NCBI GenBank assembly: GCA_022813625.1
Contig: JAKLMB010000011.1
Span: 1,054,001-1,118,000 of the forward strand
Direction: 5' to 3'
From: Aaosphaeria pasadenensis
Taxonomy: Eukaryota; Ascomycota; Dothideomycetes; Pleosporales
Length of the DNA: 64,000 bases
The position numbers and the translations under genes were made by a program. Positions 44,666-55,182 of this stretch are shown here, in pieces (position 1 is the first letter of the stretch; each line of letters starts with the position of its first letter). The notes under the pieces are model-generated. The model worked only from the letters and a program-made list of their open reading frames with translations. It was not told where the DNA came from and did no database searches.

Positions 44666-46175
44666 CTAGCGACTTAGCCAAACAGAAACATACACAGTCT
44701 CATACAAATACACCTTCCTCGCGCCCAACAACTGCAACACCTGGTCCACCAACGCCTTAGCCCTATCCTCACTCCACCCAAGCACCTTACAAAACAGCTT
44801 CATCCCCATGGGCTCAATCGCATGCCTCAAGTCCTCGAGAAAATACACCCCCAACTTCTTCATCCTCTCGCCCTTCGCCCACGGCCCACACGGCCAATTA
44901 AACCTCTTCTCCACCACCTCCTCGAACCCCACCTCTCGCATCCACCCGGCGTAATTCTGCACATTATCCCACGGCCTGCCCGACAACCTACTCGCCTCCA
45001 ACAAATTCTGCAGGAACACATTCAGCGGGTGGTCGGCCGGGGGCTGCGGATCGAGAAACAGGAACGGAAACAGGCCGTCTTGGAGCTCGAGGTAGCCGCC
45101 GGGTGCGAGCGCGTCGTACGCCTTCCGGATGATGGAGCGCGGGTCCGAGAAGCAGGAGAGCAGGGCGCGGCCGTGGATGTAGTCGAAGGGCCGGCTGAAG
45201 GTCCAGTCGTCCTCCGCGTCCGCGATCTCGAAGGTGCAGTTTACGGGGACGTAGTTGGGTTGGATGGGCGAGAGGTCGGTGCCCAGGACGCGGGAGTTGG
45301 GGTGTTGTTCGGCGAAGTCCATTGCTGGTGGGTTGGTTAGTGGATGGTTGTGATATGGTATCGTTTGGTTTTAGGATGGGGGAGACAAACCCCATATTCC
45401 TGTCCCGGTTGCTATGTCGAGAACGTGATGCGGGTTCTCGATCGGAGCTTGGTAGAGCGCGTTGTCGACTGTGAGAAGCCAGAGCATGTGTTGTAGGTCG
45501 AGTCGGTCACGCTCTTTCTGTCCAGAACAATTAGCTATATCCAACACACTTAACAAGTATTTTGGTATTTTCTTCTGACAGAAGGGATACTTGACTTCAA
45601 TGTGAAATGAAAAAAAAAGCCAATAGTTACCTCATCGTTCGGCATGACATACTCTTCACCCCATCCTCAAATCAGCATATCCATCTCCTATAAAAACCGT
45701 AACAATCGGAGTGATAGACATACTGCCAGCCTTGTACCCATGATACGTGCGACCGAACTCTTCTACCATGGCGTACACCTCCGACCTAGCACTTGTCGTC
45801 GATGTCCTTTAACGTTTCAATCAAGTAAGCATTGATCGCTCTGAAAGTATAAAACAAAGGTATTGTATTGAAACAAGAGAAATAAATGATATCAAAAACA
45901 CTCACGCATAACTGAGTCCGCCAATCGCGGAGTCTGAGTCCGAACTCTCCTATCATTGCATGCTTATGTCAAAAAAATATTCACTTTGGCAACTTTCCTC
46001 TTTCCGTACGGAGTATCGTGGTGGGAGTGATATGTGTGGTACAATCAAGACGTACATCGCTCTCGGGGATAAGCGGATCACCGCCATACACATGTGGGCC
46101 TCCCGTCGCCGTCGGCGGCTGGGCCTGAGTCTGGGCCGGGTGCGCGGCGCCGGCGTCGTCGTGAAAGCTTGACAT
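44666..46175 (-). CDS. LaeA-like class I methyltransferase, six exons
   Basis: Predicted exons complement(join(44666..45324, 45391..45517, 45631..45653, 45724..45806, 45906..45949, 46056..46175)) give 351 residues with phases that close exactly. The N-terminus is disordered and acidic (GGDPLIPESDESSDSDSAIG), then the family pattern GRTYHGYKAGKYVMPNDEKERDRLDLQH, SAM motif I VLDIATGTGIWA (about 122-133), VLGTDLSPIQPNYVP, the post-motif region DYIHGRALLSCF and APGGYLELQD. This is the order seen in LaeA and the many related fungal methyltransferases; LaeA itself controls secondary metabolism and development in the nucleus, but most paralogues have unknown targets. Introns are 56-113 nt and all GT-AG. 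One exon is only 23 nt and another 44 nt, so automated predictions probably truncate this gene to its last exon. Confidence 0.87.
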
Positions 46176-46614
46176 TGCTGTTCGGGTAGGTAGTCCAGAA
46201 TGCGGGCGCGCCTAATTAGGTAGATTGCTGCATGTATGTTGAGTTGCACAAGATCTGGACGGAGGGGAGTTCATGTAAAAAAAGGGTCCCCACGCGCGGT
46301 GCGGCCTTTGTTGGAGGTGACGAGTTGCGGAATAGCGAGGGAACAAGGGTGCGGAAACCCTTCTTTTTTGTGGGCGTGCATGCATGCATGCATGCGATGG
46401 GTGTGGTGGATGGGAGGATCTGCAAGCGACATGGCCCCGAAAGTTGCGCGGAACAGTACTGTTGCGAAAAAGGAATATGAAATGCTTCTTTTTTCTTCAG
46501 ATTTTTTTCGTCACCGTGGGTGGGATGGGAAGAGACGGTGGGGTTGGCTGTGCAGGATGAAAGCATGCTTATTGATTTCTCATACTGTCTACGCGTTATT
46601 AATATCTTCTATTA
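46176..46614. promoter_or_regulatory. Promoter of the LaeA-like gene, with GCATGC run
   Basis: 439 nt between two genes on the same strand. It contains an 18-nt run of alternating GCAT (46378-46395, self-complementary) and T/A tracts. No coding frame is convincing. Confidence 0.5.
46378..46395. repeat. GCAT tetranucleotide run (self-complementary)
   Basis: GCATGCATGCATGCATGC, about 4.5 units of a 4-nt repeat that is its own reverse complement and can form a cruciform. A shorter relative occurs at about 58113-58132. Confidence 0.85.
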
Positions 46615-48732
46615 TCATTTCTTGATGCCCACGACTACCAAGTTCCGCGGACTCATCTTATATTCGAAGACGGGCTCCACCCACGCGGTTTCCACCTCAG
46701 GCTGCTCCTTCAGCCAGAGCCAGCGGTCGGTCACAATGACGGCCTCTACCACTCCTGCGCTGAATGCCATCAAGCCCCACATGACACTGAGCTCCTTCTT
46801 CTTCTCGAGATTTTGCTGTTCGTAGTTTCGGATGTCTTCGTCGGTGAGACCATCCATTTTGGATCGAATGAAGTCTGGGTCTACCTCGCAGAAACTATTT
46901 GGCGCTGTGAGCTTCCCGATTGCGGCTCGGACGTAGGAAACGAAGTCATTGTAGGCGAATTTACGCAACGTCCCGATCGTGAGAGGGGTTGTGGTGCCGT
47001 CTGAAGATAGGCCAGGTCCCCGTCCATTGGGTGGTGTCCAGTTCACTTTACTGCTGTGGCCCGCGGCAGATACTGCGTCGCCATCGAAGCCGTCGCCATT
47101 CACGGGCGGCGCGATGACGCCACGGTCAAGGAAGATCCGCTGGAGGAGGGCACGATAGAAATGTCGTGTGAAGAACAATTCGCTATCCTCGGGGCCCCAG
47201 TTGAATGGTGCCTGAACAGCCATCATGCGGGCTGTAATGTTCAGCCGGATACCTTTGGGGGACTCCGAATTGTCATTAACGCCATTGGTAGACGAGAATG
47301 GCTGATACGGGAGAGGGTACTCTGTCAACTTCTCAGACATCGGGAAGCCATGAGGATCAAATGCACCGGCTGTTTTCTCTAGGCGAGGATGGTTTGGTCG
47401 CAATGTTGGTAGTTTGTACGTAGGTGGACCAAGGCGCTCAGTGACGAGATTGTAACAGCAACCCACCATTGCCACAGTCGAGACTGCAGGATTCAACAGG
47501 AGGGAACGAAGGCCGTGGTGCACGAGATTACCACACGAGTGCAATGACATGACCATCAAGTTGGGCTCTTTCAATTTGGGCACTGCCCCGAGGTTTGCAG
47601 GCTCTTCAACGACTCCTGATGTGACTGCGTCTTCGTCTGATACTCTCGAGCTGTCCAGAATTTGCTCCACAACCGGTCCGAGATCACCATCTTTTATGAC
47701 GTGCCCCACGTACTGAACACTGCCGTGTCCTTCTGTGTATATCTGGAGCGTTGTTGTTGTCGTTTCCGTTTCTTTCCTCACGTCCAAGACTTGTTCTGTC
47801 TTTGGGGGTGTGCCAGGAGAGTCGTTCTGCAGCGCTTGAGTGTTCAATTCCGCTTCAACAGAGGCATCTTCGTTGACGGGACCTTGGCTCGATTGCGTGG
47901 TAGATACCGGTTCACATCCATCAACATCGCAGCTAATGAGATCCTCCTGATCGTTCTTGGTGGTGGTATTTGAGTCAACAGATGCATCATTACCTTGACT
48001 CTTCGATTTTAAACCCTTTTTCCATTTCCCCTGCTTTTTCAATTGTTCCCGGAACTCTTTCTTATTGCGCATCACGAGCGGCTTGGGAACCAGTCGGGCC
48101 AGAACATCCATGTTCTTCGCTCCTTCTATGTTATGCTGTCTACTCTCGACAGCAACCAAATGCTTCGAGTAAGGTGGTGCAGCAAGCGCTCGACCAAGGT
48201 AATTTTGCCCGGAACCAAAGTCGACAAGATGTGATATCTCCTTCTTACCAGCGGCCGATATGTCTGCAGTCAGCTTGTCAACGTAGCGGGCAAAATTATC
48301 CACTTCGTGAACCTTTTTGACCTTCATTCCGACTGCAATGTGTCGAGCTATGGAGCTTTTACTTGGGGTCGAAGGAAAGTCCCGGCCTAAAAGATGCTTC
48401 CTCACTTCCTTCAGGTAACTGATTAAATCGTTAGGAGGCGCTGGACCGTTGCGCCATTCTTTTACAGATTCAGAGTCGAATTGCGTCAAGTCTTCTCTCA
48501 TGAGCAGGTCCAGGATATCCATTATATCGCATTCTTTGAACCATAAGCGCCATGATTCGGGCAAGATGGTGGAATACAGGTCAGGAGACCGGGTATAAAA
48601 ATCGAGAATGTGCACTCCGCCACATAGCGTTTGCAACAGCCATGATGAGGTTGCGAATTTTAACAGAGAATCCACATACTCATCTACTGAGGAAAATTCA
48701 GCAGATATGGGTAGCGGGGAATCTGGTCCCAT
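46615..48732 (-). CDS. METTL25/RRNAD1-type methyltransferase-domain protein
   Basis: A single-exon frame of 705 residues. The N-terminal helical part (WLLQTLCGGVHILDFYTRS) leads to GMKVKKVHEVDNFARYV and then the SAM-binding motif HLVDFGSGQNYLGRALA (about 168-184), with LVAVESRQHNI as the second strand. These are the marks of the Methyltransf_32 family to which METTL25 belongs. A long low-complexity acidic insert (about 230-380) separates this from the second half, which has LMVMSLHSCGNLVHHGLRSLL and VAMVGCCYNLVTERL, the family's SCGNL and GCCYN motifs. Human relatives methylate histidine in ribosomal or translation proteins or are of unknown target. The protein is probably cytosolic or nuclear. 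It is divergent from TLG1. Confidence 0.85.
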   Translation of the reverse strand: MGPDSPLPISAEFSSVDEYVDSLLKFATSSWLLQTLCGGVHILDFYTRSPDLYSTILPESWRLWFKECDIMDILDLLMREDLTQFDSESVKEWRNGPAPPNDLISYLKEVRKHLLGRDFPSTPSKSSIARHIAVGMKVKKVHEVDNFARYVDKLTADISAAGKKEISHLVDFGSGQNYLGRALAAPPYSKHLVAVESRQHNIEGAKNMDVLARLVPKPLVMRNKKEFREQLKKQGKWKKGLKSKSQGNDASVDSNTTTKNDQEDLISCDVDGCEPVSTTQSSQGPVNEDASVEAELNTQALQNDSPGTPPKTEQVLDVRKETETTTTTLQIYTEGHGSVQYVGHVIKDGDLGPVVEQILDSSRVSDEDAVTSGVVEEPANLGAVPKLKEPNLMVMSLHSCGNLVHHGLRSLLLNPAVSTVAMVGCCYNLVTERLGPPTYKLPTLRPNHPRLEKTAGAFDPHGFPMSEKLTEYPLPYQPFSSTNGVNDNSESPKGIRLNITARMMAVQAPFNWGPEDSELFFTRHFYRALLQRIFLDRGVIAPPVNGDGFDGDAVSAAGHSSKVNWTPPNGRGPGLSSDGTTTPLTIGTLRKFAYNDFVSYVRAAIGKLTAPNSFCEVDPDFIRSKMDGLTDEDIRNYEQQNLEKKKELSVMWGLMAFSAGVVEAVIVTDRWLWLKEQPEVETAWVEPVFEYKMSPRNLVVVGIKK

Positions 48733-49121
48733 GATTTTAGTATATAACTATTCCGAGGGCCTTTGTGTTGCGAATGAATTTTGGCTTCAGGGATTGAAGA
48801 GTGACTTCTTGACGACCTAGACACATTCGATAATTTCTGTATGGATGCGAATTCTCTTTGACATTCCCGTCTGGTGCTGGAGGCAGAACAGAATAAATCC
48901 AAGCCCGCTAAAGTCAGTGACGAGAACGGATATGGCCCGTGCGCCAGGAACCACCGACTTCCGCATGATGGTCGTCATCCTTGTTACCTGACAGGCAGTT
49001 ACTGTGTTGTGTACAGAGACTCATTCGCTCGGCTTCTTGAATACCCTTTCCACCGTATCCCTTCCGTCGCGTCGTCATATCCCAATCTCCATAGTGCCTT
49101 TGTAACCTTACAACAATTATG
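48733..49121. promoter_or_regulatory. Divergent promoter of the METTL25-type gene and TLG1
   Basis: 389 nt between two start codons on opposite strands. No specific binding site recognised. Confidence 0.5.
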
Positions 49122-49964
49122 ATGTCTGGAGCAAATGACGAGGACCCTTTCCTACAAGTCCAAGCGTAAGGATCACTCCTTTCCCGAGGTCTGACATAGC
49201 TTCTAACATTCACGATAGCGACGTGCTGTCCGCCCTCAATACCACCAGACCTCTCTTTGCCTCCTACCTTCGCATTCGATCATCTGCCTCATCAGCGACG
49301 TCCCCAGAGCTCCGAGAAGCCCGTAGTGAGCTCGAGCAGACACTCCAAAACCTAAGCCAAGATTTAGAGGACCTGATAGAGAGCGTCAAGGCTGTCGAAC
49401 ATGACCCGTACCGCTTTGGTCTCGAGATCGATGAAGTCGAGCGCAGACGGAGATTGGTGAAGGAAGTCGGAGATGAGGTAGAAAACATGCGAGAAGAGCT
49501 CCTGCGCTCTGTTCAAGATGCGCAGAACAGGGGCAAGGCAGCCAATGGAGACATGTTGCCAGATCCAGACTCGTTTGAGGACGATGATCACTACGCGCAA
49601 TTCGAACAGGAGCAACAGCTCGAGATGATGCACGAGCAGGACCAAGCTTTGGATGGCGTATTCCGGACCGTGGGAAACCTGCGACAGCAAGCGGACGATA
49701 TGGGGCGAGAATTGGAGGAACAAGGAGAAATGCTTCAAGACGTCGACAATGTGGCTGACAGGGTCGGCGGGAAGCTCCAAACGGGTCTCCAGAAAGTTGG
49801 CTGGGTCATCAAGAAGAACGAAGGCAGGTTTCTTTTGCGTTCTCGAGTTCTCGAGTAATCATGTTGCTGACTCTTATCTTCGTCTAGATCGTTGGTCCAG
49901 CTGCTGCATCGCTGTGCTGATATTCGTTTTGATTCTCCTCCTAGTTCTTCTACTTGTTCTCTGA
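49122..49964 (+). CDS. TLG1: t-SNARE Tlg1 (syntaxin-6 type, Qc)
   Basis: Three exons, join(49122..49165, 49219..49823, 49888..49964), encode 241 residues. The N-terminal syntaxin-6 domain starts MSGANDEDPFLQVQADVLSALN; heptad-rich helices follow, with EVERRRRLVKEVGDEVENM. The Qc-SNARE motif begins MMHEQDQALDGVFRTVGNLRQQADDM and has the central Gln region around EMLQDVDNVADRVGGKL. The C-terminal anchor is WSSCCIAVLIFVLILLLVLLLVL. Tlg1 works in endosome-to-Golgi and intra-endosomal fusion. Exon 3 carries only the membrane anchor; joining it in frame requires a GC donor (GAAG|GCAGGT) for intron 2. The downstream GT four bases on would put exon 3 out of frame and lose the anchor. The first exon is 44 nt. 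Confidence 0.9.
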
Positions 49965-51165
49965 GCTGGGAACAAGTAGCATCATTTCCCTTGTGGCTCC
50001 ATAACCACAATAGCACACACGGCGCCACATCGGGTTGTTTCTCCTGTTGGTGAATTGCTAGAACGGCCGTCAGCAGCCACGACTACCATCCATCTAGATT
50101 GTGCAACTGGCGAAGCAAGCATAGCGCCGGTTCGGCAATTACCGCAAAGCGGAGAAGGCAATTACTGCCAAACAGACGCATGGCCACGGTGCGAGAATGA
50201 CAAACTCGCAGCGGCCAATCTATGCATTGCCCCACGCTCAAAGTACAGTGACGCATGCTAGAATAGCTAAATACCGGCTTTCTACAAAGGCTCGCTGCCG
50301 AGATACACGTACGCGGCATCTATTTTACGTGATGCAGAGAGAACGGGTGATGGCAATGCGCTACGAGAGTAGTACCAGAAGCCTAGATAAGCAGTGGGTA
50401 TGGCTGGTGCCGGATGATCTGTACCTTGGGAAGTATTGGTTGTCTAGGGAGATATGATCAATGCGGTAATGCAGGTATACCCCTGGCAGTTACGATCGCA
50501 CGTGTCTCAAGCCAACTATAATCTTGAAGCATAGCGAACGCTCTAGTTGAACTAGGTCGCAGACTGATGGGACAACATGGGGAATACTATGCTTCCATTC
50601 ACCAGATATATGACTATCTAACAGAATTTAATAATGTCGAGTTCCGCATTGACTGCTTCGAATTGCAACCTTCGTCAACATGTTTCCTCTGTGGCATCAC
50701 CACATCACGCTCATCCTTGGTTGGCCGGGCATCAAATCTCACCGAGAACATTCCTGAGACCTTTTCTTATGGTACAGTGCCCCTTGCTTCCACTAAAATT
50801 CTTGATTCTGTTCACTCCGTGTATCCGGAATGTGATCGGTACCTCCATTGCCGCTAAATTGCCAAATAGTTGTTACTGCTTTCCCTGAGACGCAGCTGGT
50901 CGGAGAGCACTTTCAGGCTCAATTCCGAGGTTCGTCCCATCTTAAATCAATTCCACCTATTTGGATCCATCCCACTTCAGTCAATCGTCTTGAACAGTAC
51001 CTCTGTCCCACGATCAGATCACTTTCGCCATCGTTGTCGTTCTCGCGATGTGCCCGTCCTTCGTTTGTCCTGGTGCCTTCTCCCGTCCACTCTTTCAACA
51101 ATCAATCTAGTCGTCGCAGCAGGCTGTATCGTACATTTTTCGGCGACGGCAGACTCAATCGCTTG
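49965..51165. other. Intergenic region, about 1.2 kb
   Basis: Promoter and leader of the membrane-protein gene at 51166 plus the TLG1 3' region. The reading frame of the downstream gene stays open upstream to 50848, but that part has non-coding character. No RNA gene recognised. Confidence 0.5.
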
Positions 51166-53289
51166 ATGGCCGCATCAGACGGCTGCAGTACCCGATCTGC
51201 AGGAATACACATGCCCGAGGCTTCCAAAATCTCTAATCCGATTCGAACACTTCCTCGTCGACAATTGACTCTAATTGGCGTAACTGTCTGTCTTAATATC
51301 TTGCTTTGGAGTTCCATTTTCGTTCTCATCACTTCTTTTTATGTTATTGCATCTGATCCTACTGATACCACCAATATACCCACGCATGTATTGACTTTGC
51401 TTTCAGTAAGTCCCTCCAACATGGAATAAGTGCTTGAGATAACTAACAGAAAGCAGTCTGTTGGATCTATTGGCTATGTGGTGCTCCATACAGTCTTCTC
51501 TCTCAAGCAACGAATATGGAGACACCAAAAGCGTCACCCTTCTATCACGAAGATGACATCATATGTCGCTGTTCGAGTTGCTGTCTCGATCACCATCTTA
51601 TGGCTCTTGACCTCGGGATGGAACATGATCACCGTCGCCCGACAGCCAATCTGTTTACCTGCTCGACCTGGCTTAGAGGGGTGGGAAGCTGGAGGAACCT
51701 GCGTAGTTAGCCGTGTTGCTTTTGCAGTAACTTTCATTGCGTTGTAAGTTCAACTCAGCTACTTCGTGGTTTGTAAAGATTCCTCTGCTAATGGTGCACG
51801 ATTTAGAATTGCTTCCGGGACCATCTTCGGCATGCTGGCTACGATCAGGCGACCTTTCGAAGCCCATGTGTTCAAAAGCGCCTACCTTCAATCTACTGAG
51901 TACGACTCTTCACCTGCACTGGGCCGCCGCTCATCGGCTTCTCGCAGCACGTCATTCGGGTCTGGCAGGTATGGCTACAACCACATACCGGCCTCTATCC
52001 ATAGAAGCAGTCCTTCGAACGTCTCCAACGCCGATGTGGAGACTCTGGATCTGAACTCCAACACTCCACCACCGTCCATGATCCACGCTCCTGCACCTAT
52101 CCGATCTATCGGGCTGGGAATCTTCACCTCACAAGCACAACCACCACCGCTACCCGCAGCATACGTACCGTCTCGCAAAGCGTCTCCTTTCGAAAACGAG
52201 CCCCCTATATTCCAACCATCTGCATCTTACCATCATCTACCGCAACCACCACGGATGACAACCTTGGTAACGCCCTCAGGCTTCGTACCCCTCTCAGTAC
52301 CAATGCAGTATCCCGCATCAGCATGGCGCGCAGTACATCCAATGTACCCATCACCACTAGGCCAAAACACCGGCTCACAAGCAGCCGCCCATTCGCACAC
52401 CGCACCCGGCCGCAACTTCTCCTACCGCTCCGGCTACTCCCGCTCCTCCATCTCCCTCACGCGTCCCCACCGCCTCAGCACCGCGACTCCCCCCGGCGGC
52501 AGCGGCACCTGGAGCTCTCGCAGCTGTTCCAGCGGCCCAGGCGACGACGGCCGCAGCAGCCCCCTCTCAGGCGGCGCCTCACGCAGCACAAGTGGCACCC
52601 GCCAAGCCAGCTCCGACGACATCGCCTACGCCATCCTGAACGGCACTGCCATTCCTGGCCTCGACGTCCCCAGGGTGCCGTACGTGGCAGAGCACAGCCG
52701 TAGCGCGAGCGCGCCGGACGCAACGTGTGGCGCGCAGGAGGACGGGGAGGCAGCAGGAGCGCGCAAGGCGAAGGGGTGGAAACCGTCCACGGGCGGCGGC
52801 CGGTATAAGCAGAGTGGCAGCGATCAGTCGAGAGATACGTCAGCTTCGACAGATAGGTCGTTCTATCATTCGCTTTTCCCCCCGCGCTCGAGTTCTGCGG
52901 ATCTGTTTGGTAGGCCCACGGCGGATAGCGGTCCTCCTGACAATGTTGCCAATGGTGTCAATCGTGATGTTGAAAAGGAGTCGGAGATCGGGCTGAGGAT
53001 TGCGAGGACCATCAAGGAGATGCCGTTCAGGAAGAGCAGATCAGCGACGTCACTCAGACCGCCGCAGTACCCTACAGCTCCGAGCAGCAGCTCTGCTGCT
53101 GCCGCTGCTGCTGCAGAGAGACAAGCACCACCGCCGGTGATCAGCAGGATGCCTCAACGGCCCAGGATCCAGAAGAAGACGGTGGACGTCTGGGGAGGGG
53201 CAGCTGCAGTGGTGGACCCTGATCTGCACAAGATGACCACCCTGGATAAGCTGAAGAACAAACCTCTCCCGGCGGTCAGAGGCGCCTAG
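51166..53289 (+). CDS. Multi-pass membrane protein with long disordered C-terminal tail, function unknown
   Basis: Three exons, join(51166..51405, 51457..51743, 51807..53289), encode 669 residues. The first 190 residues hold four hydrophobic helices (LTLIGVTVCLNILLWSSIFV; SVGSIGYVVLHTVFSL; VSITILWLLTSGWNMI; a last one split by intron 2 into AFAVTFIAL and IASGTIFGML), a tetraspan layout. The other 480 residues are Ser/Pro/Gly-rich and disordered, with a run of about eight Ala near residue 610 and a conserved-looking end (TVDVWGGAAAVVDPDLHKMTTLDKLKNKPLPAVRG). I do not recognise a named family; fungal tetraspan proteins of this type may organise plasma-membrane domains. Both introns are GT-AG. 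The start at 51166 is the first Met that fits the helix layout; Met at 51211 is an alternative. Confidence 0.75.
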
Positions 53290-55182
53290 GCTGGAAAGCT
53301 TGTCGTAACCATTCCGTTCTACAACGACGTCTTTGGATACTTTCTGCTTCTTTTGTATTCCGCTTTGTTCTGACATCCCAAGTGGGATTGTGCGATATGA
53401 TGCACAGTCCCGTGATTCTGCATTACTTTCCGTATCATTGGAGGCATTGGTGATTATCTTTACGCAATCTGCTGGGTGATCCATGAGCACATCACCGCAG
53501 TATTCACTTTCTACATTCCACAATACTACCGACCAGTACCTTCATCACGAAGGTCCGGCGGCGCATATCGCATTATTTCATTTGTCTCACTCTTAGAAAG
53601 GAGAATTGGATCTGGAATTGTAGTATTAGTACATACCGTAACTACGACAACCGTACTCACTAACTAATCAATCACAATATTATTCATCAACAGATGAAAT
53701 CGCCTTGTGTCGTTCCAGTCGGCGTAAATTCGTCCGTTTCGTGAATCCACTCCATCACCAATCACCATCTCAAAGGTACCACTACCTAACCTAGGTACAC
53801 ACGGAGATACACGCCTTAGTTACCGAGGCGAGCTTCACCTCCCCACCCAACAACCATCCTCAGTACTCCTATGGAAAAGTGCATTTCCCTTCCCACCCAC
53901 CCCGTCAGCCTTGACAAACGAACCTTCCACATCCCACCCTCTCAACATCTCCTCCTCCCCTCCCGGACGAAACGCATGGTGACAGCACCAATCTTACAAC
54001 CACCAAACGCCTTAGTCCTGCCGTACGATGATGACAACCGGGGGGCAATTACGAGTAGGATTTGAGCCTACCACCTACGAGGCACGCATGCACATACATA
54101 CAATGGGTGGATTGATAAGCTTATTCGCATCACGGCGGGGCTCGAATTGTAAACTCCGAGTGCTGCTCACTACATACATACATACTACATACTGTTGAAT
54201 AGAGTTACAGTTCAGGCTTATTGCGTGTTATGGTGTGAGTACGGAGTACCTAGGTGAGGTATGGCGTCACCAATCATCCTCTTTGTACCATATGGAATCT
54301 TACGCCCGCTTTCCTTTGTGATTGATTGCTGCGATGCGCGGTAATGCGATGCGCGGCAATGCACTGTAATGAAGTGTACTGCATTTTGGCACAAAGCAAG
54401 GCAAACGGGGAAGTGAGTTAGTGTTTGAATTATTGCTGCGAGTAAGACTGGACAAAGGTAAACGACTCGCTGGTTCGGGGGATTGATTCCTGGTCTGCGG
54501 TGGTGGCATTGGGTGGGTGTCTTGAAGTCTACTACTGTGTAAGGTGGGCGGCCGACGAGCGCTGGATCGGTGTGGGGCAATTCGGTGTTCCCGCATCTTG
54601 CCTTGTCTCGTCTTAGTGAGTAGAGATAGCCTAGGTGGTAGGAGGGAGGTACTGGCATCTTGACGCTTAACTCCTACTCCTACCTTACGCATACGCAATA
54701 GATGATGGATGATGCTGTGCCATGCGGAGACAAGGCAGGCCAGCTAAGTCAATGTATTACTGTGTAATACTGTAGACAAGGCTAGAGTTACACAGGCACA
54801 TACATGCTGTGTACGCATACGCATACCCCTCCCCCGCTGTTCTCCTTCCCCGATTGCAAGGATCATTGTTCTTTCATGGATTCTTGCGATGGCGTCGTTT
54901 CTTACGCCATACCATGCCATTCTATGCCCTACCATTGCCATGTCCTCGACTATTTAAATAGGTAGCTTTGCTGCTCTTCCAATGCTTGACCTTCCCATGC
55001 TCAAACTCATTCATCGTCAATACCCCCGCTACATCTCCACTTCCACTTTACGTTCACCTTTCCCCTTTCAACACTCCAAGCTCCCTTCACCTCTCACTCG
55101 CCATTGCCAACCAAGACGAGGAATACTTCCTTTCGTCTTTGAAGCTCCATATTCAACCAACCCATCCCGTAAACCATCCAAT
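53290..55182. other. Intergenic region, about 1.9 kb, promoter of the aldo-keto reductase gene
   Basis: Rich in short direct repeats: ACATAC runs near 54092-54110 and 54172-54190, a 15-nt doublet at 54331-54360 and TACGGAGTA at 54240-54248. An ATTTAAAT palindrome at about 54951 could serve as TATA element, followed by a C/T-rich leader to the ATG at 55183. The leader is open in frame with the reductase from 54982. Confidence 0.55.
54331..54360. repeat. 15-nt tandem doublet GCGATGCGCGG(T/C)AAT
   Basis: Two adjacent copies differing at a single base, in non-coding DNA upstream of the aldo-keto reductase gene. Confidence 0.8.

Noticed and set aside
44822..45340. 172-codon plus-strand frame over the LaeA-like gene
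   Set aside because: Composition is Arg/Pro/Val-rich with no family signal; it is antisense to the SAM-binding domain.
54130..54170. Possible tRNA T-arm-like sequence GGGGCTCGAATTG
   Set aside because: No cloverleaf could be built around it; acceptor and anticodon stems are missing.
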